Shown in pieces: positions 47,854 through 58,567 of a stretch of DNA of 64,000 bases. A program made the position numbers and the translations under genes. The notes below the pieces were generated by a model that saw nothing but the letters and a program-made list of their open reading frames with translations, had not been told where the DNA came from and searched no databases. Origin of the DNA: Styela clava. Its lineage: Eukaryota; Chordata; Ascidiacea; Stolidobranchia; Styelidae. The number at the start of each line of letters is the position of its first letter. The stretch's first letter is position 1. The DNA lies in assembly GCF_964204865.1 (NCBI RefSeq), contig NC_135259.1, forward strand, positions 5,590,974 to 5,654,973. The letters are read 5' to 3'.

Positions 47854-48340
47854 CAGGGGTGCACAACCTTTTTGCTATTGGTGGCCACATTGCATGTATT
47901 TGTATTCAATACGGCCTCCAGGGGGTTGATGAGTGCGCTGAAGGAGCGTGAAGGGTTATGGCGTCATAACCACGTATTTGACCCATGCGAGGTGTAGTCT
48001 GCCCAATTATGAAGTATGTATGACTACTTGTAAGTATAATATTCGCATTTGAAACGGATTTTTTTGGTGGATCTATTCTTGAGCAGATATATTGCAGCAA
48101 GTTGCATAATGGTTGCACAATTTTGAAAAAAATCAAAAGTCGAGGAGGGGGGAGGTCGCCCCCATTTTCTTGTCCTCATAAGTATAATAAAATGTCAAAT
48201 ATTTTAATGAATTTAGTCTATAAAAGTTTGCAAAGCATAGCCGCCAAATCCAGTATTTTGAATTTTTTTGTTTTTTGTTTATACGATTTTGTACGTGGAT
48301 GGCCACATTATTTTTTCACGACGGCCGCAGGTTGTGCACC
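47854..48340. mobile_element. hAT-like element with degraded right end
   Basis: The left end CAGGGGTGCACAACCTTTTT pairs with GGTGCACAACCTGCGGCCGT read from the right end on the reverse strand. The last bases of the right terminus are missing, and no target duplication was found. It lies between AKR7 copies 3 and 4. Confidence 0.65.
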
Positions 48341-48839
48341 TTCAATGAAGATATTAATAATTATACCGTAGACAGCCACCATGCTGCTTCCAAAGATCAG
48401 AAGTAAAACAAAGACAATTTATCAATAACAATCTATGAAACAAATGATACTGAAGGAAGTGTTTCTGTTATTTGAAAAACATTTCTGATCAGTATGCAAT
48501 ATTTACATATTATTCACTACCTTTTATTTTGCAAAGGTTTTGCAAAGTCCGTTCTTTGCAATTGCACTTTCCAACATTATTAAACAAAGTTCAATCATTT
48601 GAAAAAATTTGCAATATAAAGAATCTGTTAGAATTTCATTAGAACCATTCCATCTTGACCTGACCTTGCTATTCTCTAATTATTTTCTTTATCTATGCTG
48701 TAGAACTTCCCAAAACATAGGCGTACTGGCAGCAGTTTGTAAATTCTCCTTGTCCTATTTATTTTTAATAATTTTTGAACCAGAAATGAACACCTTTCTG
48801 TGTTCATTATTTTTTCTGCCATCCTGTTTTACATATCTA

Positions 48840-49246
48840 AAACAGTTTGCGCTTCTTCAATGATTTTTTTACTCAGTATAACAAGCGTAAAAGCAAGCAC
48901 CAGCAACTGTTCCATTACAGGCAGTATTTATAAAATTGGTAGCAGATTTTGCAACAAAGCTTTTCTATGCCATAGAAAGTATATGCACTTCTTATCACTC
49001 GAAGTATCTGTGAAACTTGCCCTGGATTTTTGACTGCATCCGACAACTGCATACCCAATGCATAATGTACGGTAATTGCAAATCGATAACCTTGATACAT
49101 TGCCTTTCAGTCCAAAGGATAAATAAGATATGCACATTCTTTTTTAGCGGTTTTGTCAAACCCTTCTTTGGAAACTTTCAGCGCCAAAACTTTTTGCAGT
49201 GTTTCCAACATTCCATCTCTCGAAAAAGTAATCAAACTTTCTCGAA
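48840..49246 (-). pseudogene. Broken coding-like region of unknown family
   Basis: Read on the minus strand from an ATG at about 49246, one frame gives MKVRESLITFSRDGMLETLQ and continues to an in-frame TGA. The same frame then resumes with MYQGYRFAITVHYALGMQLS and about 40 further residues. After a frame shift it reads NFINTACNGTVAGACFYACY, and after another shift KKIIEEAQTVLDM. Composition and the resumed frames look like a decayed protein gene. I do not recognise the family. It could instead be a multi-exon gene whose introns I mis-see. It lies between AKR7 copies 3 and 4. Confidence 0.35.
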
Positions 49247-50114
49247 CCTTCATGGTCCGTGAGGACCGTGACGGCGTGACACACTACTACAAATTCTCAA
49301 CAATTGTGTTCACCTTTGTATTTTATTCACTTATTCAATTTCAGCGACAAGTACAGCCACCAGCTAAGTTTGCTTATCTTATCTTTCAACCAATTTTATA
49401 TTGATCTTACATCTTTTGCACAGTACAGAAACATCAAATCTACACAATGGAGACAGAAAAACAAGCACTCGTAAAACCTAGTTTCAAAATGTGTACTGGC
49501 CTCTCAAACAGGTGCACTGGTGGCACACTGGTCCCTCTACCTACAATAACATTGAATCACCATTTTACATGTAACTGTAATTATCGGTATGCCTCTTTTG
49601 AATATTTGAATCCAACATCCCCACCATCCCTAACGAAATAATTAACTAGTATACAACTGATTTACTGGGTACACCAGCAACTTATCATAACAGCTATGAG
49701 TGATCCTTCACATATGAAAGACAATGCTTATATTTTTGGACTTGTCAAAAATAGATATGGGATGCTTGAGCTAAACGAGATCATTAATCAATTCTAAACT
49801 TAATATTATCTCTTTCAGATTTGATTAAAATACACTGCCCCACCTGCTAACTTATCCTAGCCTAACCTAACAGATCAGAAAATTAGTAGTAGGGAAATAA
49901 AGGAATGATGATAGCATCGTAAATTTAATTGCCTATAATTATCGTTACCTTCACTTTGTTTCTGTAATATCTCCAAGAAAATTCTACAACATATGACAAC
50001 TGAAAATGCTTCAAAATTTCCAAATATCTAAGAATTTGGATGGACTTGGGTGATCAAGACACATCGACATCACAGAGTTGCAACAATTATATTAAACTAC
50101 ATAAACCAAATTTG

Positions 50115-52330
50115 CTCTATAAACTATGCTGAAATTGCACAAATTGTAGAATCAGTAACAAATTAAAATGTGATTAAAGAAACACCAAAATCATTTATAG
50201 TTCACACTCAATAATAAGGATTTTAAGTTGTACCATTCAAATTTGCCTCATTTGAGGACAGAAAGAATTTCTAAGATGACATATTATTATGAACATGGTA
50301 TTAGAAGTAATTTTACATTTTACTTTCATTGCAATATCAGAACTTGCATTAATCGTAATGAAGAAATAAACTACGACAATTCCTAAAAAGATTAGATGTC
50401 CTGAATACCGACTGATTCGAAGCAAAAGACATAATAGACCTTTATGATGGATAACAGTGGATAAGCAAACAATTAAAATAAGCAGGCTAAAATTGAAAAA
50501 AAACTCTCGCTTTCTATGACATCGACATGTCTTATTACCTTGATGAAAAATTGAAAATTATTATTCAGATCGTACCGCGACCGCGTACGTAAATACAAGC
50601 TAACCGTAATGCTGTAATATTTATCAAGAAAAAATTCTACATTCCTATCTGATACAAAAATATGACAGGAAGAACACAAATTTAAAGTTAATTGCGTTGA
50701 AATGAAAAGTTGGTTGATAGTGCTATAGAAAGGGTGCTCTAACACGAGGTGAGATTGTTATTCATTATTATATCAATTAAAAATAATGACAATAATCTAT
50801 ACTGTATTTACACTTGACTTCCATAATTGCAATTTTCAATTTAGTTATTCCGCATAACCAGTTTGGCGAATAATTAAATAGATTATATTCAGTGCATATT
50901 TATTCACAGTACAGGCTCGTAACTGTAACATGCGCTCAAAAGAGAATACCGATAAGTAGGCCTATATATTTCAAATTATGCTTTGAAACAGATATTGGAT
51001 TAGTTTTGAATATCAAATATCCACTTTTTGATCAGCACAAACACTCCGTGAGCTGGCATAAGGGATGAGTGAGCGATACTCCTGAATGAGTACAAGTGAC
51101 CTTACTTTAAAAAAATTATCTAGAGATGCATATTCAAAACATCTGACTATGTGTGATTGTAAAGGCACACGGAAGCAGTCGAATGAGACCTACCAATGTG
51201 ACATTAAAATTATATGTGAAATTCCTACAACATTACAAAACAACTCTTTATCCATTCATTATAATGAAAAACTTATTTGATGATTTGATGAAGATTGTGA
51301 AATTAAATAAATTTCGTCTTATCTTGAATATTCTGGACACAAGTGAGATGTGGTTTTCCATATATTATTGATGACAGCAACAACATTATCATCCAATGGA
51401 CCTTTCTTGGCATAAGATAAATTTTCTTCAAGATGTTTTGCAGTTGAGGAACCAATAATAACACCATCCCCACCTTTGAGTGCGGAATGGTGATACAACC
51501 ACCTTATGGCTGCTTCTGGTACTGTAACTGATTCACCATATGCTGTTTTGAGAGATTCACGGATTGCTTCAACAGCATCAAAATATTCTTGTTTCCAATA
51601 TCTATTTCGATATGCGGTCACCCATTTTCCACTTCCAAAAAATCTCCCCGGTTCGTTCTTTGAAAGATCATCAATTTTATGCTTTCCAGTTAAAAATCCT
51701 CCACCAAGAGGACTATAGCCATAAAATCTTATATTATGATACCTGAGACAAGGAAACAGCTCTTTTTCCACCATCCTTGTGAGTGCACTGTACATACCTT
51801 GGTACACTGTTGGCTTTATCCATCCGTTTTGCTTGCACACATTAACAACTTCTGCCACAAGCCAAGACGAATAATTAGACAGGCCAAACTCTTTAAATTT
51901 TCCTTCCTTGTATAAAGTATTCACAGTTTCCAAAGTTTCCAGCAAGGGTGTATTATGATCGGGTGCATGGAGGTAGAATATATCAGCTTTATCTCTTTTC
52001 ATATTTTTCAGTGATGTTTCCAACTGAGATCTCACACTTTTTGCTCCCAGACCTTTTCCATCCCATGGATTTGCCTTTGTAGCATATTCAAAGTCCTTAC
52101 TGATTCCATCTTTCAAATTTCCCAGGAAAACTTCTGTTTTACCACCTGCGTACATATAAGCTGTGTCAATTTCAATAAATTCTTCTTTTTCAAATATTTT
52201 CAACATCTTTTTGCCCTCTTCCATATCAGCCCGCCTGCCAATTTCCATGGAGCCAAAAATTGTTCGAACCTGAGACATATTCACTGTTATCACTGTATCA
52301 GCAGTAGAAAACTGATTATTCTACAATCTG
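50115..52330 (-). repeat. Segmental duplication unit B (contains AKR7 copy 4)
   Basis: This is the partner of the unit around copy 3, in the same orientation and order. The unit is longer because of small insertions downstream of the gene. It shows that duplication copied DNA rather than mRNA, even though the genes lack introns. Confidence 0.65.
51319..52278 (-). CDS. AKR7-type aldo-keto reductase, copy 4
   Basis: The protein has 319 residues from the ATG at 52278-52276, chosen because MSQVRTIFGSMEIGRRADM aligns with the starts of the sister copies; the open frame extends five codons further only by using GTG. It keeps the tetrad (Asp38, Tyr43, Lys68, His104) and ATKANPWDGKGLGAKSVRSQ. It is closely similar to copy 3 but lacks two residues before GDGVIIG (SALKGGDG versus SALKGECGDG), an in-frame 6-base deletion. 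It ends CPEYSR. It lies about 4.8 kb upstream of copy 3, separated by repeats. It is probably functional because no frameshift or stop is seen. Confidence 0.95.
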   Translation of the reverse strand: MSQVRTIFGSMEIGRRADMEEGKKMLKIFEKEEFIEIDTAYMYAGGKTEVFLGNLKDGISKDFEYATKANPWDGKGLGAKSVRSQLETSLKNMKRDKADIFYLHAPDHNTPLLETLETVNTLYKEGKFKEFGLSNYSSWLVAEVVNVCKQNGWIKPTVYQGMYSALTRMVEKELFPCLRYHNIRFYGYSPLGGGFLTGKHKIDDLSKNEPGRFFGSGKWVTAYRNRYWKQEYFDAVEAIRESLKTAYGESVTVPEAAIRWLYHHSALKGGDGVIIGSSTAKHLEENLSYAKKGPLDDNVVAVINNIWKTTSHLCPEYSR

Positions 52331-52861
52331 AAATATAGAAACAATGTTTTTTTTCCATTAAAAAAAATGAAACAATTATGATCATAGGAGAAGTGATAAA
52401 ATCTATTCACCTAATCCAACCTTCCAACGTTTTTGAGACTTGCATTTGTAGAGTAGGCCTACTTTAATTAGGTATTTCAAAAGTGTGTGTTCCTACATGA
52501 CTTTAGTGCGATCACATTTCTTATCACATTACCGAGGACCAATGCCAATATTACTCTAAATCTTATAAAGATCTCCTGTTAAAATTATGATTCTTTCGCG
52601 TGCAAGTATTTGAAGTTTCAGCATTGTAATATGAGATATGACCTACTTTATGGATCAATTTACATACTTAAATGCAACTGTGCTATACTCATGGATAGGC
52701 TACTGCATTTTAATAGTGTGTCTCTGTTTTAATAGTATAATCTCTTGCAGCGCATTGGAAAGGCATTGGAATTATTTGCGCATACTACTGTACCAGATTA
52801 AAATAAATTAGAAACTTGTTTCAAAGGCACGGCATTCAAAAAGGGCACTTCTTTCCCCATT

Positions 52862-52917
52862 TTTTTTTGTAGGCCGCATTTGGCCCACGGGTCGCACTCG
52901 CAGGTTGCACACCCCTG
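52862..52917. mobile_element. Solo hAT-like right terminus
   Basis: On the reverse strand the end reads CAGGGGTGTGCAACCTGCGA, then GGGCCAAATGCGGCC, a typical hAT terminal pattern. No partner left end was found within the preceding 600 bases. Confidence 0.5.
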
Positions 52918-53113
52918 GTGTACAGTATATAGTTTCTACAGTATACACATATAGCATGTAAGAAGGAAAACATAAGTCTGGACACCAACACTTGGGCTTT
53001 TCAGCAGTAATCTAAAATCAGGAAAGACAGGAATATAACATTTATCGTGACATTGTGAACATCACTATCAGTACGGTACCGTTATAAAATGTCACAACAT
53101 ATTACACACGGGT

Positions 53114-53920
53114 CTCATGTACTTTCTTACCTGAATAACTTCTAGTGGGCGTGGCGTAACAATTTTTGGATATATGATTCCTGACCCCCACCTGATGACG
53201 CCATCCAAAAATTACGTCACTGCGACGTCACAATAACGAAATACAGCTTGCCAAACTATAGCGACGGTCACCCGTAACGGCGCCTACGAGTATGTCAACA
53301 CACTCAATACGTCAGCGACCTCTCTCTTATCGGGGTCGTTGTGCAGAGCTCAAAATAAACAAGGATCACAAGCGACTAAATTGTCGCCAAAGAACGTTCA
53401 CGATATCCAATTCTGACCAATTTCTGTTCAGCAATAGCTCATGTATCATGCTACAATCTAATAGAGCGTTATACGATACAACTCTAACCAAGGCTTTAGA
53501 CAAGCAGAAAGTACATATTATTTTACGCAATGGTTGGTTGGGTACCACACACATAAAGCCTTATTATTTTATGTCCAGCAATAGCCCATGTATCTTACCT
53601 CAATAACTTCTATTAGGCTTAGCGTCAATAAAGCGACAATAAAGAACTCGTATTACTGTATTAATGACGCCCGTGTGTATACGCTACCGTTACCGGTGTA
53701 GTTTCGTATCTCAATAACTTCTAGTAGGTTTAGCATAAGAATTTTCGCATATATTATTCCTGACCCCCACCTGACTTGGTCATCCAAAAATTACGTCAAT
53801 GCGACGTCACAGAAACAAAATCTGAAAATAGAGCTGATCGCCCGTAATCAGCGGCTTCCCTACCACACACACATAAGGAAGGACTTGTTATTTTATGTCT
53901 AGCCATAGATCATACATGGT
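53114..53920 (+). repeat. Repeated A-D block
   Basis: A block containing AATAACTTCTAGTxGG, ATTCCTGACCCCCACCTGA, CATCCAAAAATTACGTCA and GCGACGTCACA occurs at 53114-53283 and 53703-53865, with a shorter copy of its start at 53587-53628. Each is followed by a second block (ACCACACACATAA, then TTATTTTATGTC; 53544-53590 and 53863-53920). The order shows a partial tandem duplication of a unit of a few hundred bases. Confidence 0.75.
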
Positions 53921-53929
53921 ATAGCTTAC

Positions 53930-54030
53930 CATTTTGCACTACGGTACGGGTACCGTACTCTTTATATTGCTGTATCGTACCGGTACGGTAACAGTCGCTA
54001 TAGACTATATACGGTAGTATATAGTCTATA
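53930..54030. repeat. GGTACC-rich palindromic stretch
   Basis: Alternating GTACCGTAC and CGGTACGG motifs, plus an inverted repeat TATAGACTATATAC/GTATATAGTCTATA at about 54000-54028, give a run of self-complementary DNA. Similar GGTACGGTA motifs recur at 53072, 54570, 57565, 61275 and 61420. Confidence 0.6.
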
Positions 54031-54224
54031 TAACGCTACTTTAACAGTCGAATTCCGGTTCATTGCATAATCCAATACGATAATCGGAAGTTCAAAGCAT
54101 TGCATTCCTCCCAAAAAATGTGCCCACACGCCTTGTATTTCTGTATTTTAAGACGGATTGTAAGACTATGGTTAATCACTAAATAAATCACCTATGAATT
54201 GCCGAGTCATACGGTAGCATCTGC

Positions 54225-54425
54225 ACATGTAAACTGAACTCGGGGCATTTGCACTTGCATACCGGTACCGGTACTTTTGCACCCACCGACACCCGCGAAA
54301 ATTGGCACCCATGGACGTTTTCACTGGTGTGTGTTTCACTGGTCCCCCCCCCCCCCCCCCCGCCATAAAAAAAAACAAATTTGCGCCTCCCCACATCCGC
54401 ACCCACGTAAATTTGTACACCCGTA
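54225..54425. repeat. Minisatellite-like TGCACCCA segment, copy 1
   Basis: Spaced motifs of the form TTTGCACCCA, TTGGCACCCATGGACG and CCGCACCCACGTAAATTTG recur about every 20 bases. It is related to the longer array at 62470-62700. The C18 tract lies within. Confidence 0.6.
54344..54361. repeat. Homopolymer C18 tract
   Basis: Eighteen consecutive C lie inside a TGCACCC-type repeat segment. Reading frames through it are unreliable because homopolymers are often miscounted. Confidence 0.9.
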
Positions 54426-54491
54426 CATAAATGTGACGTAATTGATTGGGTGCTAATTCATGTGACCTACGCGGATGAAAATTTATACAAG

Positions 54492-54517
54492 AGAGCAATG
54501 CTCAAATATATGGACAC
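54492..54517 (+). repeat. Dispersed 26-bp block, copy 2
   Basis: AGAGCAATGCTCAAATATAT followed by GGACAC is the partner of the block at 9302-9327. Here it directly follows the TGCACCCA segment. Confidence 0.6.
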
Positions 54518-54750
54518 GCAGACAATTCCCTAAAAATCATATGCGGGGACTTGCCAGTACTGTATCGAGGTACCGTGGTACCAATGATCATTTCTTCTTG
54601 AATATATTGAAACATCAATTGAAATATCTCGTGCTATGAGTCAATTATATACCATATCAAGTACCACAGTCAAACATTTCACAAAAAAACGTTACTAAAT
54701 AACATGCGTCAACTTAACACAACCTGAATCGGGGTACAACTTTCGGTAAA

Positions 54751-55103
54751 GTAGGATAGGATAGGATAGGATTTACATATTTATCCCGGGGGAGAGGAAA
54801 GCCGATAAGACGGCTTATCCATATGGCGAACCACGGCCTCTCGTCCGGTTACCATTCCAAGTCGGGTATGGGATTAGTTTTTACTGTATTGTTTGTTTTC
54901 GGAAGCATGGACTTGGTGGTGGAGGAAGCCGTAACCGACCAGCGGTTACGTGAACCACCCAACGACGGCGAGGAGTCCAGCAATCCTCTCGCACATAACC
55001 ATCCCTGCATGGGATTCGAACCTGCGAACCCACGCAGAGTAATTAGAGGTGCGGGGGCGAGCGTATTCTTAACGCTTAGCCCGTTGGGCCACACCGCCGC
55101 GCC
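54751..55103 (-). mobile_element. tRNA-derived SINE, full-length copy with TATCC tail
   Basis: It has the same A box, B box (GGTTCGAATCC) and body as the 24.9-kb copy, in the same orientation. The 3' end is a run of TATCC repeats (seen as GGATA on the plus strand, 54753-54771), the type of simple tail used by some SINE/LINE pairs. The two copies differ at scattered positions only. Confidence 0.87.
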
Positions 55104-55253
55104 TGACTGTCATAGCCGTATAGGGCCGATGGACATCTCGACTTCACGGACAACTTACCAGGCCTAGCTCATAGTTTACTAAATATAGTTCGCTCACGGC
55201 TCGGTTTGCTACTCATGACTCATGAGTGATGCGTTACTACGTCATCAGTTTAA

Positions 55254-55498
55254 TATATTTTGAAGCTCACAGAAGAGGATTTCCACTTGAATTCATTTGC
55301 GTATTTGGATTGGTTTTGTTGGTTGAATGAAATGAAAAGATACACTGAGCATTGGGATAAAGTAGGAGATCGTGACATCTGCAAGTCATCTCTGCGTCGG
55401 TACCATAAGTTATCAAAGTGGAGTAAGGGCAGAGTAATTCTACTGTTCTGTGATTGCATTTATTGGATAGTAATTAAAAATTTATCAGATACTCCCAG
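55254..55498 (+). CDS. Candidate exon 1 of a small zinc-finger gene
   Basis: An open frame without stops runs from 55254 to a strong CAG/GTAAGG donor at 55499. The only ATG within it is at 55332, so an upstream exon may supply the start. It reads HLNSFAYLDWFCWLNEMKRY and further, aromatic- and Lys-rich. It ends two bases into a codon, exactly the phase required by the acceptor at 57997. The family is not recognised. Confidence 0.35.
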
Positions 55499-55559
55499 GT
55501 AAGGATGGACGGTATAGAATACTCTCACGGATTTTATTATCAGTGTGTTTTGGACTAAG

Positions 55560-57990
55560 TTGTCTTTTTATATTTGCCTATATTCTTTTCGAGGACCCTT
55601 AATTTGGATATACTTCATCCGAGTCCGGTTACTGTGAAACTCCGACCACCATCGAGTCGTGAGAAAAAAAGAGCTCCCCGCCTCTTCTTCGGTCGCCGCG
55701 CTGCCGGCCGGACATGTTTTTCTGTGTTCTCCGTTTTGTGCTGTTTTAACTATGAAGTTGCCTCATAATAAACCACAAATCCGGAATCTGAGTCTTCTGA
55801 TTCAATACACACGGTAGCAACATCTTAAACCGTGATAATACCAAATCCAGAGGATTCGAATCCCTATTAGGACTCGGTTTCCGCCTTTTCGGCGCCGTGC
55901 GTCAATTTCTGTATTTCGGATTTATAATTTACTAATCAGAAACGAGCATTATTCTCTTGCGACGAGATCTGTCTCGTGTGATTATACTTGTGCTTTCTCG
56001 CAAAGAGCTCGCAAAAGCGACATCAAACACCATAATCCCAGCTTGAATATTCAGAACTCGAAGATGGCGTTATTGCACCATTTCATTTATTATTATTGGT
56101 GCCGACTGCCATCTTACCTTCGATTTTCCGAATTTTTGGAATAGTGAAACATTCTTTATTTTGAATTAAATTACTTTTTGAGTTCTCCCGAAAAATTGAT
56201 GAGTACCCGACGTTAGATGATAAAACATTATTTGCGATTGATTTAGATCAAATTTCACTTTTCACGACACACGGTTTCCGAAAATACGAAGTTACAACGC
56301 AAAACAATTCGTTTTGTTACATTTATTTTGCGCTCCCAATAAAACACATATATCTTTCGAGTCGCTGTTGAATCCGTTCCTATCGCCCAAGTGCGACACA
56401 TGCCTAGTGGAGTGTCGGGCGGTAATTTAGTCGACGATAAATTAAAAAAAAGTTGCCACCCGTGGTATGTAGGCTATAACGAAGATAACTGCAAATTTGG
56501 TAACAAAAATGAATTTGTCTCAAGATAGTGCGTGATTGCCACCAGGTAAACACATGTTGATAATAAATGAAGCACAACCGGTGTTAGCAAAACGATGTAA
56601 TTTGCAGACGTTTCGAATTTCTATACAGAAAAACTTCATTAGGGCATGATATGGAAAGGACACAAGTGAATATATATAGAGCAAGAAAAAGAAAAAAATT
56701 ATCATGGCGTCAACTCTAATCTAAAAGAGTGATGATAAGATAATATGTATAAATAAACAAAAAGGGGACTATTTAAACAATGATTTATATACAGGCGGGA
56801 AAAGTGTGGTTTCTTTGTCATTCATCGAATTCTTCTCTTTATTTATGTGATAAGATTCGAGAAATAGTCTTCTCCTGTATTGAGTTTCTTTTTCTAGTAC
56901 CCTGCTGTTTTCCCAGTCGATGCTATGGTTATTACAAAGGGCGTGTTTCAAAAGGGCCGACTTGTCAATTTTCTTTTGTTTACTATCTCGTAGATGTTCC
57001 TTGCTGCGAGTTTCCAGGCTTCCAGTCTCAAGATGTTATTTTATGAGTTTTGCTCGCCGAAGCAATCGATTTCTGTCAAAGGCACTAACATTGAAAAAAT
57101 ATAAAACGATATCATATCAGTCCGATTACCTACATACGCATTAGACATCGGCTACAGCCAGATAGCTAAGGACCACACGCGCCACGATATCACGTTGGGA
57201 GAATACCACGACGCATCACTCAAGCGTAACGAGAGAACTGTCTAACCAATTACATTAAACAACATGATGCGCAACTCCGGCATTTTTGTCCGAAGATCGT
57301 ATTCGATACCACGCTCCAATGCACATACTTGACGAGACGAAAACGAGCGGATGTGTGCTGCTTTCAAGGCGTAGCACGAATGGTGTTCGTGCCTGCTTTG
57401 ACAGTTGTTGTCGATTTTAATGATATTTTGGAAAGTTAAGGTAAAAAGAAATCGGAAAAAGGTAAGGTAAATACTATTGTTGTATATCACACCCGGGCAT
57501 CGCACTGTTAAGTACATGTGGGAAAGCCAGCCTTTGTCAAATACTACGAAGTTATTAATTCAGTACGGTACGTAGTTGCCCATTTGCCGAAATTACATAT
57601 TTACTTACCCCTTATGGTTTCGAATAGTTCATGCACCTCCAGTTAGATTTTTTTAATCAGTGAGGATATATACTCATTGTTGATTGCTGCTTATTGTAAC
57701 ATACTATTGCGCATTCACTTTTATTTGCGTATTGAATCAAAGTGTTAACAAGTTCACCTAACATTTCACTCATACCGGTCTATATTGTATAGTCTGATCT
57801 CTCAAGTATTTGGAGCCACGAATGCTTGTAATTTTCTGACTAAACCCTTTTATTAGTTGGTTTATATACCAAATTCAGTAAAATATTTTTTACATAAAAC
57901 ATGAGATATTGGATTTGTTAGCTTTTCCATTCTAAATCATATAAACTGCTTTATTTATTCTTAACGAAAAACAATAAATCTCCTCTCTTT
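55560..57990 (+). other. Intron-like stretch between the candidate zinc-finger exons
   Basis: It contains a GC-rich patch near 55,620-55,735 and a B-box-like GATTCGAATCC at 55852 without a convincing A box. No repeat family was assigned. Confidence 0.4.
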
Positions 57991-57996
57991 CTTCAG

Positions 57997-58084
57997 ATGT
58001 GAAAGTTGTGGACAAACCTGTCTAAGCATTGTGAGACTCCTGCAGCACAAGAGGCATATCAATCAAAAAATTAAGCCGACATAA
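57997..58084 (+). CDS. Candidate terminal exon with C2H2-like finger
   Basis: A very strong acceptor (TCTCCTCTCTTTCTTCAG) precedes CESCGQTCLSIVRLLQHKRH and a stop at 58082-58084. The Cys-x2-Cys-x12-His part fits a C2H2 finger, but the two His are separated by only two residues, which is atypical. It joins in phase with the candidate exon at 55254-55498 over a 2.5-kb intron. It could equally be the end of a gene whose other exons I missed. Confidence 0.4.
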
Positions 58085-58567
58085 AGCAAAACTTTCAACT
58101 ATTCGTCTAATCTCAATTTCCTATTATTTATTCACAGGACAACTATAGCAGAAGGGGAGATATCAGAAGTCTGGCGACATATCAGTGACAATGTGATTCC
58201 AATAAATATAATTAGAGTACTCCATAAATGTTTGCAATAGAAAAACAACCTGTGGAGGCATGCAAAGACATTTGACCCTCCGGTAGAGTTGTGTATGGCC
58301 CCCACATCCTGCAGGACTTGAGGAAAATAACTAAAAATTCCAAAGCGTAAGATTGCATAAGCGGTATTATTCGTAAAAAGGCACAAAACACGCCACACAT
58401 ACTTAAAAACAGCTTTGGAAAATGAGAATTACGGGTAACTCACTGCACCTGTGTTATATTCGGTTCATCAACTTTTGGTAGTACTATAGAAGAAATTCCG
58501 GAAGGGGTATAATAATCATTCATGATAAAATACTATCATATATTTTTTGGACAACTTCAATCTAGAC

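Noticed and set aside
41014-52278. AKR7 genes and WDR70 as one operon
   Set aside because: Intergenic gaps of about 300 to 4,800 bases and TATA-like boxes before individual copies argue against a polycistronic unit, though same-strand order made it worth considering.
54172-54498. 108-codon minus-strand ORF with a Gly run
   Set aside because: The Gly run comes from the C18 tract, and the rest is translated TGCACCC repeat.
54823-55167. 114-codon plus-strand ORF
   Set aside because: It is the antisense translation of the full-length SINE at 54751-55103. The similar ORF at 25102-25389 has the same cause.
55842-55875. Possible tRNA or SINE from a B-box-like GATTCGAATCC
   Set aside because: No matching A box or acceptor stem was found at the right distance.
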